A stretch of DNA of 64,000 nt from Penicillus capitatus (lineage: Eukaryota > Chlorophyta), in NCBI GenBank assembly GCA_965649825.1, contig OZ287703.1, positions 434,001 to 498,000 of the forward strand, given 5' to 3'. How positions within the stretch are numbered: the first letter of the stretch is position 1; the number at the start of each line of letters is the position of its first letter. This document shows positions 34,606 to 45,000 of the stretch, piece after piece. Below the pieces are notes generated by a model that did not search any database, was not told the DNA's origin, and saw only the letters and a program-made list of their open reading frames with translations. A program made the position numbers and the translations under genes.

Positions 34606-34935
34606 TTAACCAGAAGTAGACGGGGGTTTCTTACGGATCACTTCTCTTTCGACATCAAATTTAATCCATAGGATTCTTCTGTCTCGCTCGGCCGTCTTTT
34701 CTTGTACTTCAGTGAAGGGATCCTGTCTTTTTGAGCATTGGGTGCTAAGATGAGCTTTCTCGCAGTGGCGACAAACGAGAGAGAAACGGCATTCGGCGGC
34801 AATGCGATTCCCAGCTTGTCCGTATTTCCGAAAACGGCGGCGAGAATGCTCGTATTGACGTGTGCGACAGATTCGGTGACCCATTTTTTGCCATTTCTTG
34901 GTTGAGAAAGGCGTCAGTAAGGGTATCATTGGCAT
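34606..34935 (-). CDS. Short frame with an eIF3g-type zinc knuckle
   Basis: A 109-aa frame starting at ATG 34935. It is rich in Arg and Lys and contains CRHCEKAHLSTQC, a CX2CX3HX4C knuckle. That spacing matches eIF3g, whereas retroviral Gag knuckles use CX2CX4HX4C. Upstream KKWQKMG and RRFRKYG resemble the lysine/tryptophan-rich stretch before the eIF3g knuckle. After the TAA stop the same frame reads YDIVPPGTK before a TGA, reminiscent of the YVPP segment that follows in eIF3g. The RNA-recognition motif expected at the C-terminus is absent. It could be an exon of a larger gene, a truncated paralogue, a decaying copy, or a chance resemblance. Confidence 0.35.
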   Translation of the reverse strand: MPMIPLLTPFSTKKWQKMGHRICRTRQYEHSRRRFRKYGQAGNRIAAECRFSLVCRHCEKAHLSTQCSKRQDPFTEVQEKTAERDRRILWIKFDVEREVIRKKPPSTSG

Positions 34936-35199
34936 GTATTGTTGGCTTTAAGATCGGCTGTTTTTACGTAAGTTCTTGTGTCGTCAGCGTGAGAATCGCA
35001 CCATGCCTTCATTCCATTAACGAAGAAATCTTCCGTCTCGCTTGTGTCCTTGGCATCAAAACACGGTCGCTCTGAAACGCAATATCATACGACGCCCGGA
35101 AGAAGAAAATGTGATGCGCATATAACCAGAGACGCCAGTTCCATCCAGCTTGTTCACGCGATGCATTGAGAAATGATGAGACAAAAACGATACTCTTAT

Positions 35200-35631
35200 T
35201 TAACGGCGGCTTTTGATCTTTATCCGAGCATCAGAAGACATGTAGTTAATGACAGCTCCTGCACCGTGTCCTTGCAGACAGACGATGGGTCGCCATGTGA
35301 TTCGCTCGACGTTGCAAAACGCCAGCTCTATGTCGAGTTTGGGAAGGTGTAAACTTATCAATGTTCTTGACCAATGTAGACGATTCTGTTCAGTATTCCG
35401 CCACGAAGATGAAGTCGACTCTCGGACCACGATTCTTCAATGCTCCACGCACATCCTCGCCATTACAAGTGGCCGTGAGCTTCCATAGGATACACACCGA
35501 CTGTCACACTTCTGAAAGAAAGCGTTCCCGTCCACCATGGACCAGAGGTTGCCAACAAAACGTCGTCTGGATGACTCAATGATTGATCCGGTGCTTCCAA
35601 GACGAACCCTGCGCTTCTGTTGACGGGACAT
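35200..35631 (-). CDS. Candidate small multi-exon gene, unrecognised
   Basis: The minus strand opens with a basic segment at ATG 35631 (MSRQQKRRVRLG). Two further coding-like pieces follow in other frames: RGALKNRGPRVDFIFVAEY and, ending at TAA 35200, ITWRPIVCLQGHGAGAVINY. A 56-nt GT-AG intron (35501-35556) and a 44-nt one ending before the last piece are possible, but I could not find a set of junctions that keeps the whole reading frame. The exon model is therefore unresolved and the function unknown. Confidence 0.3.
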
Positions 35632-36273
35632 TTTCGCACAGACAGATACGCGACAAAAAATACTCAGTGACTCTAGTCTTCTACATGAACTCAAGCAACC
35701 AAAGATGAATAAGCTCAGGGACATGTCGCAGAGAATTAATAGAAAGAGATTGGATGCACCTCACCTTGTAGACGGCTGTTGGTGCTCAGCCGTGTCTGTG
35801 CCCCTGCGCATGCGGAGAATCGAGCTTCTGCAGAGCGAGACAATGTTGTTCGTTACTTGTTATGTGTAACATTGTTAACGCTTCCAACTTCAGTAGCTCG
35901 TCACGCAAAAGAGCAGTAAGAATGTGCGTCCAAGCGCCCTCCAGGATCGACGTGAGAATCAGCGGCCGTTCCAGGCTGTTTTGGTCCCTCAGCACGATCT
36001 TGAATATCCATGAAGGGCGGCGTGTCCGCCAGCCGACGAAATGGATCGCCCTCGCGGTGTTGGCTTCTCTTCGAAAAGAACCCTTGGTACCCGCCAAGGA
36101 GCGCGAAAGCAGTTTGTGCCGCCGTGACAAGCCAGCACACGAGGATGCTGTTTAGCCGCGAGGGGTGGCACAGTAGAGTCAGTCCATCCATCCTTGCGTC
36201 CGAGCGCACAGCGTGTTTCTTGTGAGGCGTGAGCGGAGCCCTTTTCCGTTCCGTCGAAGTCATGCAAGGCGAC

Positions 36274-36378
36274 GGGTGGCGCTTCCGCTTCGTGGAGAGA
36301 CAGCCTCCGCCGGTGGTGGGAGGCGAATGGTCCCTAACCGTAGGGTGGATGCCGCGCGCACCGGAGTTCCGTCACGTC
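36274..36378 (+). repeat. Diverged GGEW repeat, copy 1
   Basis: This segment shares a recognisable DNA core (GGGAGGCGAATGG, then AACCGT and CCGGAG at similar spacing) with 39049-39150. Translated in the same frame, both read GGEW followed by S or T, two residues and TVG, then a Met two residues later, preceded by an FRF segment. It may be an exon or a relic of a small repeated element. Confidence 0.45.
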
Positions 36379-39048
36379 TTTGTCGATTTCCGAAAGCGGA
36401 CACGAGAATCTTGTGGTTTGGTGATGTTTTTAGGTCAGTTAGGTTAAAGGAAACAAAGTCGGAAAAAAGCATTAGAGTCCATCAAGGGTACACTCGAACA
36501 GATTTGGCCAAAAAACATGTCAGCACGCATTTGCTGTCATGACTCAGGTAGTCGGTCACCGCGTCCATGACAGGCGGACTAGAATAGATTTGGGTCGGAA
36601 CTGGTAACGGAGCGACAGTTCTGTCAGGGGAAGAGAGATGGAGACTTGACTGTGACTGCAGAGAGAACCTTCATCCTTCATCTGTACAGGGAAGGGTGCA
36701 CTCTATCACGACATGCCGACACACTGCTGGACGGATATCTACCTTTTGAGCAGGGTAGTGAGCATCTGCGACAACGGAATCGAACTCTGAGATCGACTCT
36801 CCACATGCCTTCTGTTTGGAGGATGCCGTGGCATGTCTGGTGTCCAACCGACCCACAGCATCGTGCCTTGTTCGTTCGCCGTTCGTGGCGCCGACGGAGG
36901 GTCCTGCTGGTGTCTGAGCTACACTGCCCGATTTCTCTGGATTTTCGGCGGAGATGGATTCGCGTGGAAACCACAATGGGTTAGGATTCTCTGCATCTGA
37001 TATTCGAGTGTCCGATCCGGCTGCTGTCGTCACACCTTCTACTGGCTCCAGAGCCAGCTCTAAGATCTCGGGATCATCGACGTCACACGCGAAATGCACA
37101 TTCCTCGATTATTCAGTGAGCGACACCTTGATTCTTCCTAGACATAGACCTGTATACGACGCAGGTCATATCACATCACTGCACCAGGGTGAGCCAGCGC
37201 AGCATTGCCTGATTCTTTCACTCTTCTGACCATCAGATCTCTTCTTCAGTGGCGAGGGATTTGCGAGATGGTCACTCCCTGCATACCTGTCCAGAAGATT
37301 CCATCCCCTGTCACTCTAGAGACAGATTTCTCGACCACGATCCAATCAGAGATTCGCAGCAGTCTCCCTCTCCACATTACGAATCGCGACCGTCGACGAG
37401 GAACGGAGAGTTGAGTGGAGTCCAGCGACCTCGGTCATCGAGAGAGTCTTTGGCTCTCAACGTTTGTTAACAGACCGTCCATCCATCCATTAAATCAGTC
37501 GTTGGTATTTGCACATCGAACGATCCACTTCAATCTAGTGTAACATCGTCTTCGTCGACTTCCCCGCTCCACCGCGATGCCTGCCACGAGAAGCACCGTT
37601 CACAGAGTGACGTCTCCGCGTGAAGGTGGATAGATGTTCCTAACAGAGTCATACGGATGTGTGACATTGTGACCGGGGCAAGAGTGAGAACGGACATGAT
37701 TCCAGATTTGGGGGGGAATGGGCTTAGAAGATCCAGTATGCGCCTGTTCAGCAAAACAGCTGGCTTCCAGGCAGATTCCACATGAAGTACGACGAACACA
37801 TGGACCGTCAAACAACACAGAACTGCACAGAAACACATCCTCTGCAGGAACGATCCCCGGACTTGCGCACCGCACAAGATGCGTCGAAAGCTAATGTCGC
37901 CAACAGGATGAAGGAAGACGTCAGCAGTCATCACATGTTGGCTGGTGTTGCAGGCTGAACGACTCCCACTGCTGCCTTGACGCGTGGGAATTGCCAGTCC
38001 GGTGGAAGATCGCGTGCTGTCAGATAGGGCTGCTCAGAGGGTCCGAGCGCCACTACGGAATCTTCCTCTATGCCGCGACCCTGATACCCTGCCGATGTGC
38101 GCCAACTGAAATACGTCTGCGTTTGAGTCAAGTTACAGAAGATGACTTTGTCTTGCGTGAGAAGATAGTGCATGCCGGCATTGTCTACTCGCCTCGCAGG
38201 ACGGCAGCTCTGGGTCTCGATCTATGCCAAAGATTCGCCGTTTCCTCCGTCAGGCGACAGAGCGCAGACGAACCATAGGACTGCAAGGTGATTAGAAGAA
38301 ACTTCGCCGCGTTCGGCGCAACGCATCGTACCGCATGCCACATCGCTATTCGAGATTCGCCTCGTTGGATCTGCATGGTAGATGCGCATGCGGCACGGAA
38401 GGACAGACTCGGCAAGACGTTCATTCGCGACGACCGAGAACACGAAAACGTGTCGTCACGCTGCTCAGAGTCCGTACAATTCGGGCGGTGGCATCATCGA
38501 CCGGACGGGTGGGTGGCCCCGCCGGCCGACCAATGGCACCTCGAGAACACCGCGTCCGGAATCAGACGAGGAGACAGCTGGCCGGCCGGTCGCTTGCAAA
38601 CCTCCGGTCGCTGCTAAACGAGGGACCTCAGCGGACGTTTTGCGTGCGTTCTGTGCATCCTTCCGAACGGAGGCGTAGTTTGGGATGCCGATTGTTTTCT
38701 CGGGGATGCGCCCGCTGTTAGAGCAGCCGCCGTGGACAACCTGGGCAGTGTTCATTTCCTTCTCCGCGCGACCTCAAACGTTCGTGCAGGCGACAGACAT
38801 GCCCGTCCGCGGCGGCGTAGATCGTTTTTCAAGTCCGGAGCGTGTTGTTGGCAGAGATCTTTTTGTTTGCCACCGTGAACAGCGGCAGATGACTCTTTAG
38901 TTTGTAGAGCATAAGCCATTCTCGGTTGCTGCAGCACCAGAGAGAATGGCAACGAGCGACTGCATCCTTGCATCCGGGCGGTCGGCTTACTCCTTGTGAA
39001 TGGAAGGCAGAGCCTATTTCTCTTTTACAGTGACCGCGCAAGGTGGTC

Positions 39049-39150
39049 GACCGTGTTTCGTTTCGCAGGGAAACTGCCTCGCTTCGTGCTGGGAGGCGAA
39101 TGGACGCCAACCGTCGGGCAGATGCGCGCAGCCGGAGCGAGTCACATCGT
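39049..39150 (+). repeat. Diverged GGEW repeat, copy 2
   Basis: Partner of 36274-36378. The frame reads FRFAGKLPRFVLGGEWTPTVG and stops about 13 bases past the repeat end. A pyrimidine-rich TTTCTCTTTTACAG lies just upstream and could be a splice acceptor. Similarity at the protein level is clearer than at the DNA level. Confidence 0.45.
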
Positions 39151-39337
39151 GCCTGTTTCCAAATGAGAGCGAGATGATCCTGCAGAGCTTTCCATACCAG
39201 CACCAGCTGCTGGGTCGCGGGCGACGGATGCGACGGAATTGGAAAATGCAGCTGTCAGCAAACGAACCAATGACGAATCCGGACACGTCGCTTCGAGTCT
39301 GCTGCCTGGATCAAGAACGCTAACTGTAGCTGCGCGG

Positions 39338-39345
39338 TATAAATT
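39338..39345 (+). promoter_or_regulatory. TATA box candidate
   Basis: TATAAATT, 89 bases upstream of an ATG that begins a signal-peptide-like frame. This spacing would suit a TATA-driven start with a short leader. Evidence is positional only. Confidence 0.3.
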
Positions 39346-39433
39346 CGAGCAGGATTCTCGACCACTGCAATTTCCCTTTACGCGTTTGTGTCTTCTGTCT
39401 CTCCGAGGTTTTCCGAACTCAGTCTCGAGCACC

Positions 39434-39616
39434 ATGTCTGCCAACGCAGCTCTGTTCGTCTTCGCCGCTATTCTCTGCCTCCACGCAGCAAGATCCCGTC
39501 TACCGCAGAAACCCTCGATGGAAAGTGTTTGGTGTTCTGGCAGGCGACTGCCTACCGCCCCGCCACGGAGTTGGTCGCCGACGAAGATGACCACGTCGTC
39601 GGCAAGCCGTTCTTGA
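39434..39616 (+). CDS. Candidate secreted protein, start only
   Basis: ATG in a good context (CACCATGT) starts MSANAALFVFAAILCLHAA, a typical signal peptide with an Ala-rich end. The frame stops after 60 codons. A different plus-strand frame continues with coding-like sequence (GKCLVFWQATAYRPATEL) to 39765. An intron or a frameshift would be needed to link them, and no GT-AG pair I tried gives the right phase. The gene may be real with an undetected exon structure, or a degraded copy. Confidence 0.3.
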   Translation: MSANAALFVFAAILCLHAARSRLPQKPSMESVWCSGRRLPTAPPRSWSPTKMTTSSASRS

Positions 39617-39765
39617 AAACTGGCATCGCCAATCAACGTATGGCGACCAGCGTAGCGAGAACTCTTGTTTACTTGCATGTGCGTGTGAAGCGTTTGATAG
39701 GAAGTACGATCAATCACCTGTCCGGACGGAAACCGCATCGAACCCTGGAGACTGCAGGAACATAA

Positions 39766-42060
39766 TGTGTTATGGGTGTAAGTTGCCAGATCGATTCGGT
39801 CAAGTGTCGAATGAGGCTGGCTCTGTGTAGATACCCTTCGAGGATGGGACTTTTATCATCGTACTGGTGAATGCAATGGATACTTAAAGGTGTATCCCAT
39901 CATACCCGCGTCTGGCTGGGTGTTAGGCATGTGCGCCCCATTACGCTAAAGAGGTCGCCTAAAAAACGAAGCCGATCGCATTCTTTCCGGTATAAGTTCT
40001 GGAGATTTTGCATGACTCTCTAGAACAATCCGGTTACCTTTGAATGTTCGATTTAATGAACATCGCAGCCGTTTTTTGAACTCGTCTCCTGACGCATGCC
40101 CTTTCCAACGATCATGCGTACGAATTCGGACTGCTAAGATAAGAGTGAATGCGCACGGCTCGAGAAGATGAGTAGACGGTGGCGCTGGATACCGCTGAGG
40201 CTTGGCAAATACATGTTGCACAAGAGGTGAGAAGATCTTTAACATAAGACAATCGAGATGCTGAAGAAGCTCGTAACAACAGCATCCGATTTTCTGTCAT
40301 CGTCCGTGGCCTTACGATGGCGTTCACGACGGCCGCACACATCGAAGACAGATTTGGCTCCTGAACTACTATTGCATACGAGCGACCGACTTTGCCAACC
40401 GGTCTTTCTGGTAATACTCCACTCTGGCCTTTATGTACATCAAGAAACTCTCCAACTGCCGTGTTTCCTTCCGGGGCAGATGTCTCAACGCTCCGCTCCG
40501 CTCGTTATGACAAAGCAAACGCAGCTGTTTGTGGATTCGGATAGAACAAGAGTGCATGGATGCCTCGTTTGTCAGATCATGTTGCTGCTTCAACAAGCCA
40601 AATGCAGCGTGTGCTCAGTCCATTGACGTCGACCTACATTACAGAGACATCTCAGCTGAACTCTTGGGGAATCGTCAGATGCTTTGGAGGACAATGGGAA
40701 AATGATGCGGTACTCGGCCTCAACGAATGCCTCGATTTCAGGGCACTCATCTGAGTTTCGATTTCCAAGGCGATCGAAGGGAGCGCCAGAACAACTGATT
40801 TCTGCGTATCGATAAGATGTCTATCGCGTCTTTCCATTTGCTCTAGGAATGGCAGTGATCCGTCTGAGAAAACATCCCAGATTCATCGATCTCACACATG
40901 TGTACAGTAGATGTGGAAACTAGAATGGCAACGACCTGTTCTGAGGTAAGAACGTAGCTGTGTCGGTTCGAAACGGCCCTTCAAATCGGATAGCTTCAGA
41001 CGAAGGTGAGTACGCAAACGATAGAGAGGCTTAAAAAAAATGTGTAACCTCAATGAGATGAGATAGGCAGCAGATAAGACAGAATCTTCGAAACTGAGCG
41101 ATGCAAACAAAACGCAATGTAACGGAAGCATCAACAGATCTCGCAGTTCTCTGCAACATTATGAAGTAAGCGTTGTACTAAGACGATAAAGACCTTTGTC
41201 TGTGCCCAATCCTCGAGTGCTTGGCCCTTCTGCACGTGTGTCATCTCGAAGGGGCTTCACCGGTTGACAAACGCAGTTCAGAGATTGTTTATGCACGAAA
41301 CATGTCTCATCAAGTCGAACAAGAGTCCTACAGAGTCTCCTGTCATAAGAGAAAACCTAGCCGCTAAGGTCTTCAGGCAACCGTCATAATGACATGAAGA
41401 CCACCGCACTACATCCAGTCAGGTACAGATTACTGTCGACAGACAGACACTCCGACTTCATCTCAACGCTAGAGAGAGAATTCCCCGTCACCGCAATTGA
41501 CCCATCCTTAACTTTGCTTCTGTGATCTCTGAACGCCGCGCATGGATGCGAACAATTCCTTGTACATGAACAATTTGTCAGTCTCCTAGTCCACAGTCCG
41601 ATCCTTGTTAGTTTGGTCGTCAGCACGCAGCATCCACTCACTCGCAGTACTCTATCGCGTCTCCTGCCTCCTTGGAAAACGTAACTGAAGGCAGCCGTCA
41701 TCGTCAGTAGGGTGTCACTTCACTTCGATCTGACAGGCGATGCGACCCACCGTGCTCAGCACGGACTGACCTTTCTGATCTGCGCGAACCTACGTTTATT
41801 GTTTTCACCTGCGTTTCCCTCAGCATCGATCGTGCGTTAACGCCTTCTGCTTTAAAAACCAACCTGCCGAAAGTAAGGAACGAAGTATTTACTCTTGGAC
41901 GTTGACGTGCGCGCGCACATCCGCCATCTGTGAACTCCGCGTTCGCATGCGTGACTTCATTCTGAAAAGCTGCTACTACCATACTTCACGCGTCGAACGT
42001 TTCAACCGCTTCCGAGACTCGTCTCTTCCGCTTCAACGCGTCTCCTGCTGCTAGGCTACG
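39766..42060. other. Gene-poor stretch upstream of the second giant gene
   Basis: About 2.3 kb without a supported gene. It should hold the promoter of the plus-strand giant gene. The last 60 bases before the ATG are pyrimidine-rich and include TGCTGCTAG, which could be an acceptor for an upstream untranslated exon. No TATA box is convincing there. Confidence 0.35.
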
Positions 42061-45000
42061 ATGGAACCGTCATGGAAATGGTTCGAGCTCTCAGTGCTTC
42101 AAGAAGCGCTGAAGGATTCTCTCGACGCAACAGACAACAACGCCCTCGAGAACATGTGTTTAGCAATTGACGCCATTATAAGTCGCGGGTCCATCGAGAC
42201 AACGGAAACTGACCTAACAAACGCTGGCATGGTTGTCTTCTTCAAATGCATTGTTCAGGCATATGCGGTTAAAGTCTTCAAAACAAAGACGGTCGCAAGC
42301 GGCCCGCTATCCCGGATCTTGAACTGGTTCGTGAAGAACATATCTTCTAAACAGCGACGTGTCATTTTCGAAATCCTCTTTTGTGAAAAAGAATACGATG
42401 CTTCAAGACTTCAGGTGGCCACTGTTGCAAAGAAGAAGGAAGGGAAAATGAAGCTAGAGAGAGACATTAAAAAGGCCAGCCCTACAATACTTCTCCAGCT
42501 ACTTGCTCTCACGAACTTCACAAATCAGGAAACTGATGCTGTTCTCAACCTACTGCTGTACGCCATTTGCAAAGATTCTGACAGTGATGTCAACACGACG
42601 TCTTCAAAGCCAAGGACTGGCGAAAAAACCATCGAGGACGAAATGATCGCTTCCAAAGAGCTCTTGTCCCTGTTCCTCAATCGTTCACTAATCTCAGACA
42701 CGCCTCATGGAAACACCAGTGCAGAAATCACCGAAGAGATCCAAGCGGATGGACACATCGATGTGTCCCAACACGATAGTGAATCGAAGGAAGATCAGGA
42801 GGCAGATCATGGAGACGAGTCAATTTCTGACACACTCCTTGTGACTGCTATGAACACCTGTTCATCCGAGGATGCATTTTCTGCATTTCTTTCCAACCTC
42901 AACACGCTTTACAATGGATCTCTCGTTTTCAAAAAACCACAACTCCATAGAATCCTAGAAACAATGTTGTCTTTAGAGGAGGTGGACGCCTCTGCCTTTC
43001 TGCTTGGGGGAGTGAAATCTGAACTAGTTGACAACGTGGCCCTTTTTTCTGACATTGCTGAGTATCTGTTTGTAGCACCTGTTCTGTATCTCACTAGTCC
43101 AGTATTGTCCTTTGACAATATCTGTGGATTGATTTCTCTTTGTGCCGAACACATTGTCTTAGAAACTCCATTGCGTTTTCCTGATGTTTTTAGTGTTTTT
43201 GTTAAGCATTCCGAAGTTAAAGATGGGAATACTCAGTGGATCTGTGAACGTCTGCATCTGCTGTCGCTGTTCCTTTCAGATGAAACGGAGTCTGTCGATG
43301 CGTCGAGCATCAGTGAAGCTTTTGTTGAATCGTTGTTTGCCGCGTTTCTAACCCTAGAAGATCAAATGCACTGGGAAGATGAGGAAAATCTCCATTTCGA
43401 TGTGTTTGCGGATCTTACAACAATAATTGAATACTGCCACAAGAACGCATCTTTTCCTGTCTTTTCCAGCCTTTTAAAGGTTTCTCAGCTGAATATTGAT
43501 GTGTTTACTCAACTGTCTGGAAAGTTCTGCTCACCTGGAATGATGTATAGATGGGGCAATCAGCCCGATACAGAGGATGTGATCGCTCTTCTGGAGCTCT
43601 GCAAAGTACCTCAGAGCGAAAGCATTGAATGGGTGCTGATGGCATTGGAATCTCTTCTTGAGTCCGAAGCCGGTCGCAATGAGATATACAATTCTCAAAG
43701 AAGCGATGCTGATTGGATTGAAGTGTGCGGAACATTGCTCGACAAATCTTCTAAGGAGTCAATGGCCACCAAGGCAGTGCCAGCTTTAGTGCGCCTCGCA
43801 TGTACCCTCGGCAAAGATAAATGCATCCATCCGATCAATGCCCTGATGTCCGAGATAGAGCAACTACTGTGTGCTGAACTCTCAACAGAGGATTTCTCCA
43901 AATTTGTAACCGTACTGGCTGACCTGTCCGCAGACCTTCTAAAAGAAGTCATTGCAGCAGCATGCAATGCGGCAGCTGGGATAGAGCGCATTGAAGATGT
44001 CCAATTCTTCTCCCACCTGCTGACCAATCTCACCGATCCTTCCAGCGAAAGAACAGAACCACTCAAGGATGCTCTCTTCTCTGCACTCGGCGAGCTCTTT
44101 GGCCTGATGCGTGAATGCGATGGGAAAGGCAGAATCAATTCCTTGATGGAGCTGATCTGCTTTATCCTCGATAACCGAAACGCTCTAGTCCACAAAGTGG
44201 AAGCTCGTCCATCCGACAACCACACCGCCGCCATACCACCCTTCTCCTCCGCGAGATTCCCAGATGGCCAAGGCATCCAGTCGGAGACTGCATCTCTGAC
44301 GGACCTGAGGAGGATGATCGAGACCTTTGAGCGACCCGGTCTGTCTCTGGAGAGCAGCGACCTGCGCAACGCCGTGCTGCAGACGTACAGGCCTCCGTGC
44401 AAGGAAAAGGAAGAGGATGGTGCATCCGAGTCCAAAGAGAGATCCATGATCCTGACCGCCACGACCGAAGAGAACATCGCAATGATCCAGGAGGTGGTCG
44501 CCGACGGCAACCCTGTTCTGCTGATCGGATCCACCGGGGTGGGGAAGACAGCCACACTCACGGAGGTGTGTCGCCGCAGAGGAGTGAAGTTCGTTCGGAT
44601 CAACATGTCGTCCAACCTCACTCCCGAGGACTTCCTGGCCAAGGTGAATGTGGACAGCAGCGGCAAGATCGTCCAGGAGCTCCAGCCGTTTGCCGACAGC
44701 TTCAAGAACGGCGTCTGGGTTCTGCTCGACGAGATGAACCTTGCCGAGGAGGGCGCTCTGAAGGTCGTCATCGATGCGATGGAGTCCGGAGAGATAACCA
44801 TCTGCGACCAGAGCTCTGCCCTGTCCTCCACCGCCGTCATCAAGAAGCACCCAGACTTCCGTCTGTTTGCCGCCCAGAACCCCTGGCAGGCGGGCAAGAG
44901 AGAGCGCCTCAGCGACTCCTTCATGTCCCAGTTCTCCATCATGCACTTCAAGGAGCTTCCCAGAGACGAGTGGAGGGAGATCGTCGAGAAGAAGATCGCC

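Larger units (their letters stand above)
35632..39337. other. Spacer with scattered open frames, no supported gene
   Basis: About 3.7 kb. Frames such as minus 37931-38173 (starting MHYLLTQDK at ATG 38173) and the Cys-rich minus frames at 37530-37934 look coding-like. Plus 38382-38678 reads as a disordered, Pro/Arg-rich stretch. None can be tied to a family or to a consistent exon chain. The stretch contains the first of two GGEW repeat copies. Confidence 0.3.

Noticed and set aside
40940-40990. GGTTCGAAAC, similar to a tRNA B box
   Set aside because: No matching A box or cloverleaf could be drawn around it.
26228-42043. A 15-base exact match between the two gene starts (CGCTTCAACGCGTCT at 26228 and 42029, same strand)
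   Set aside because: The copies are in the same orientation although the genes are inverted, and an exact 15-mer pair is expected by chance in 64 kb.
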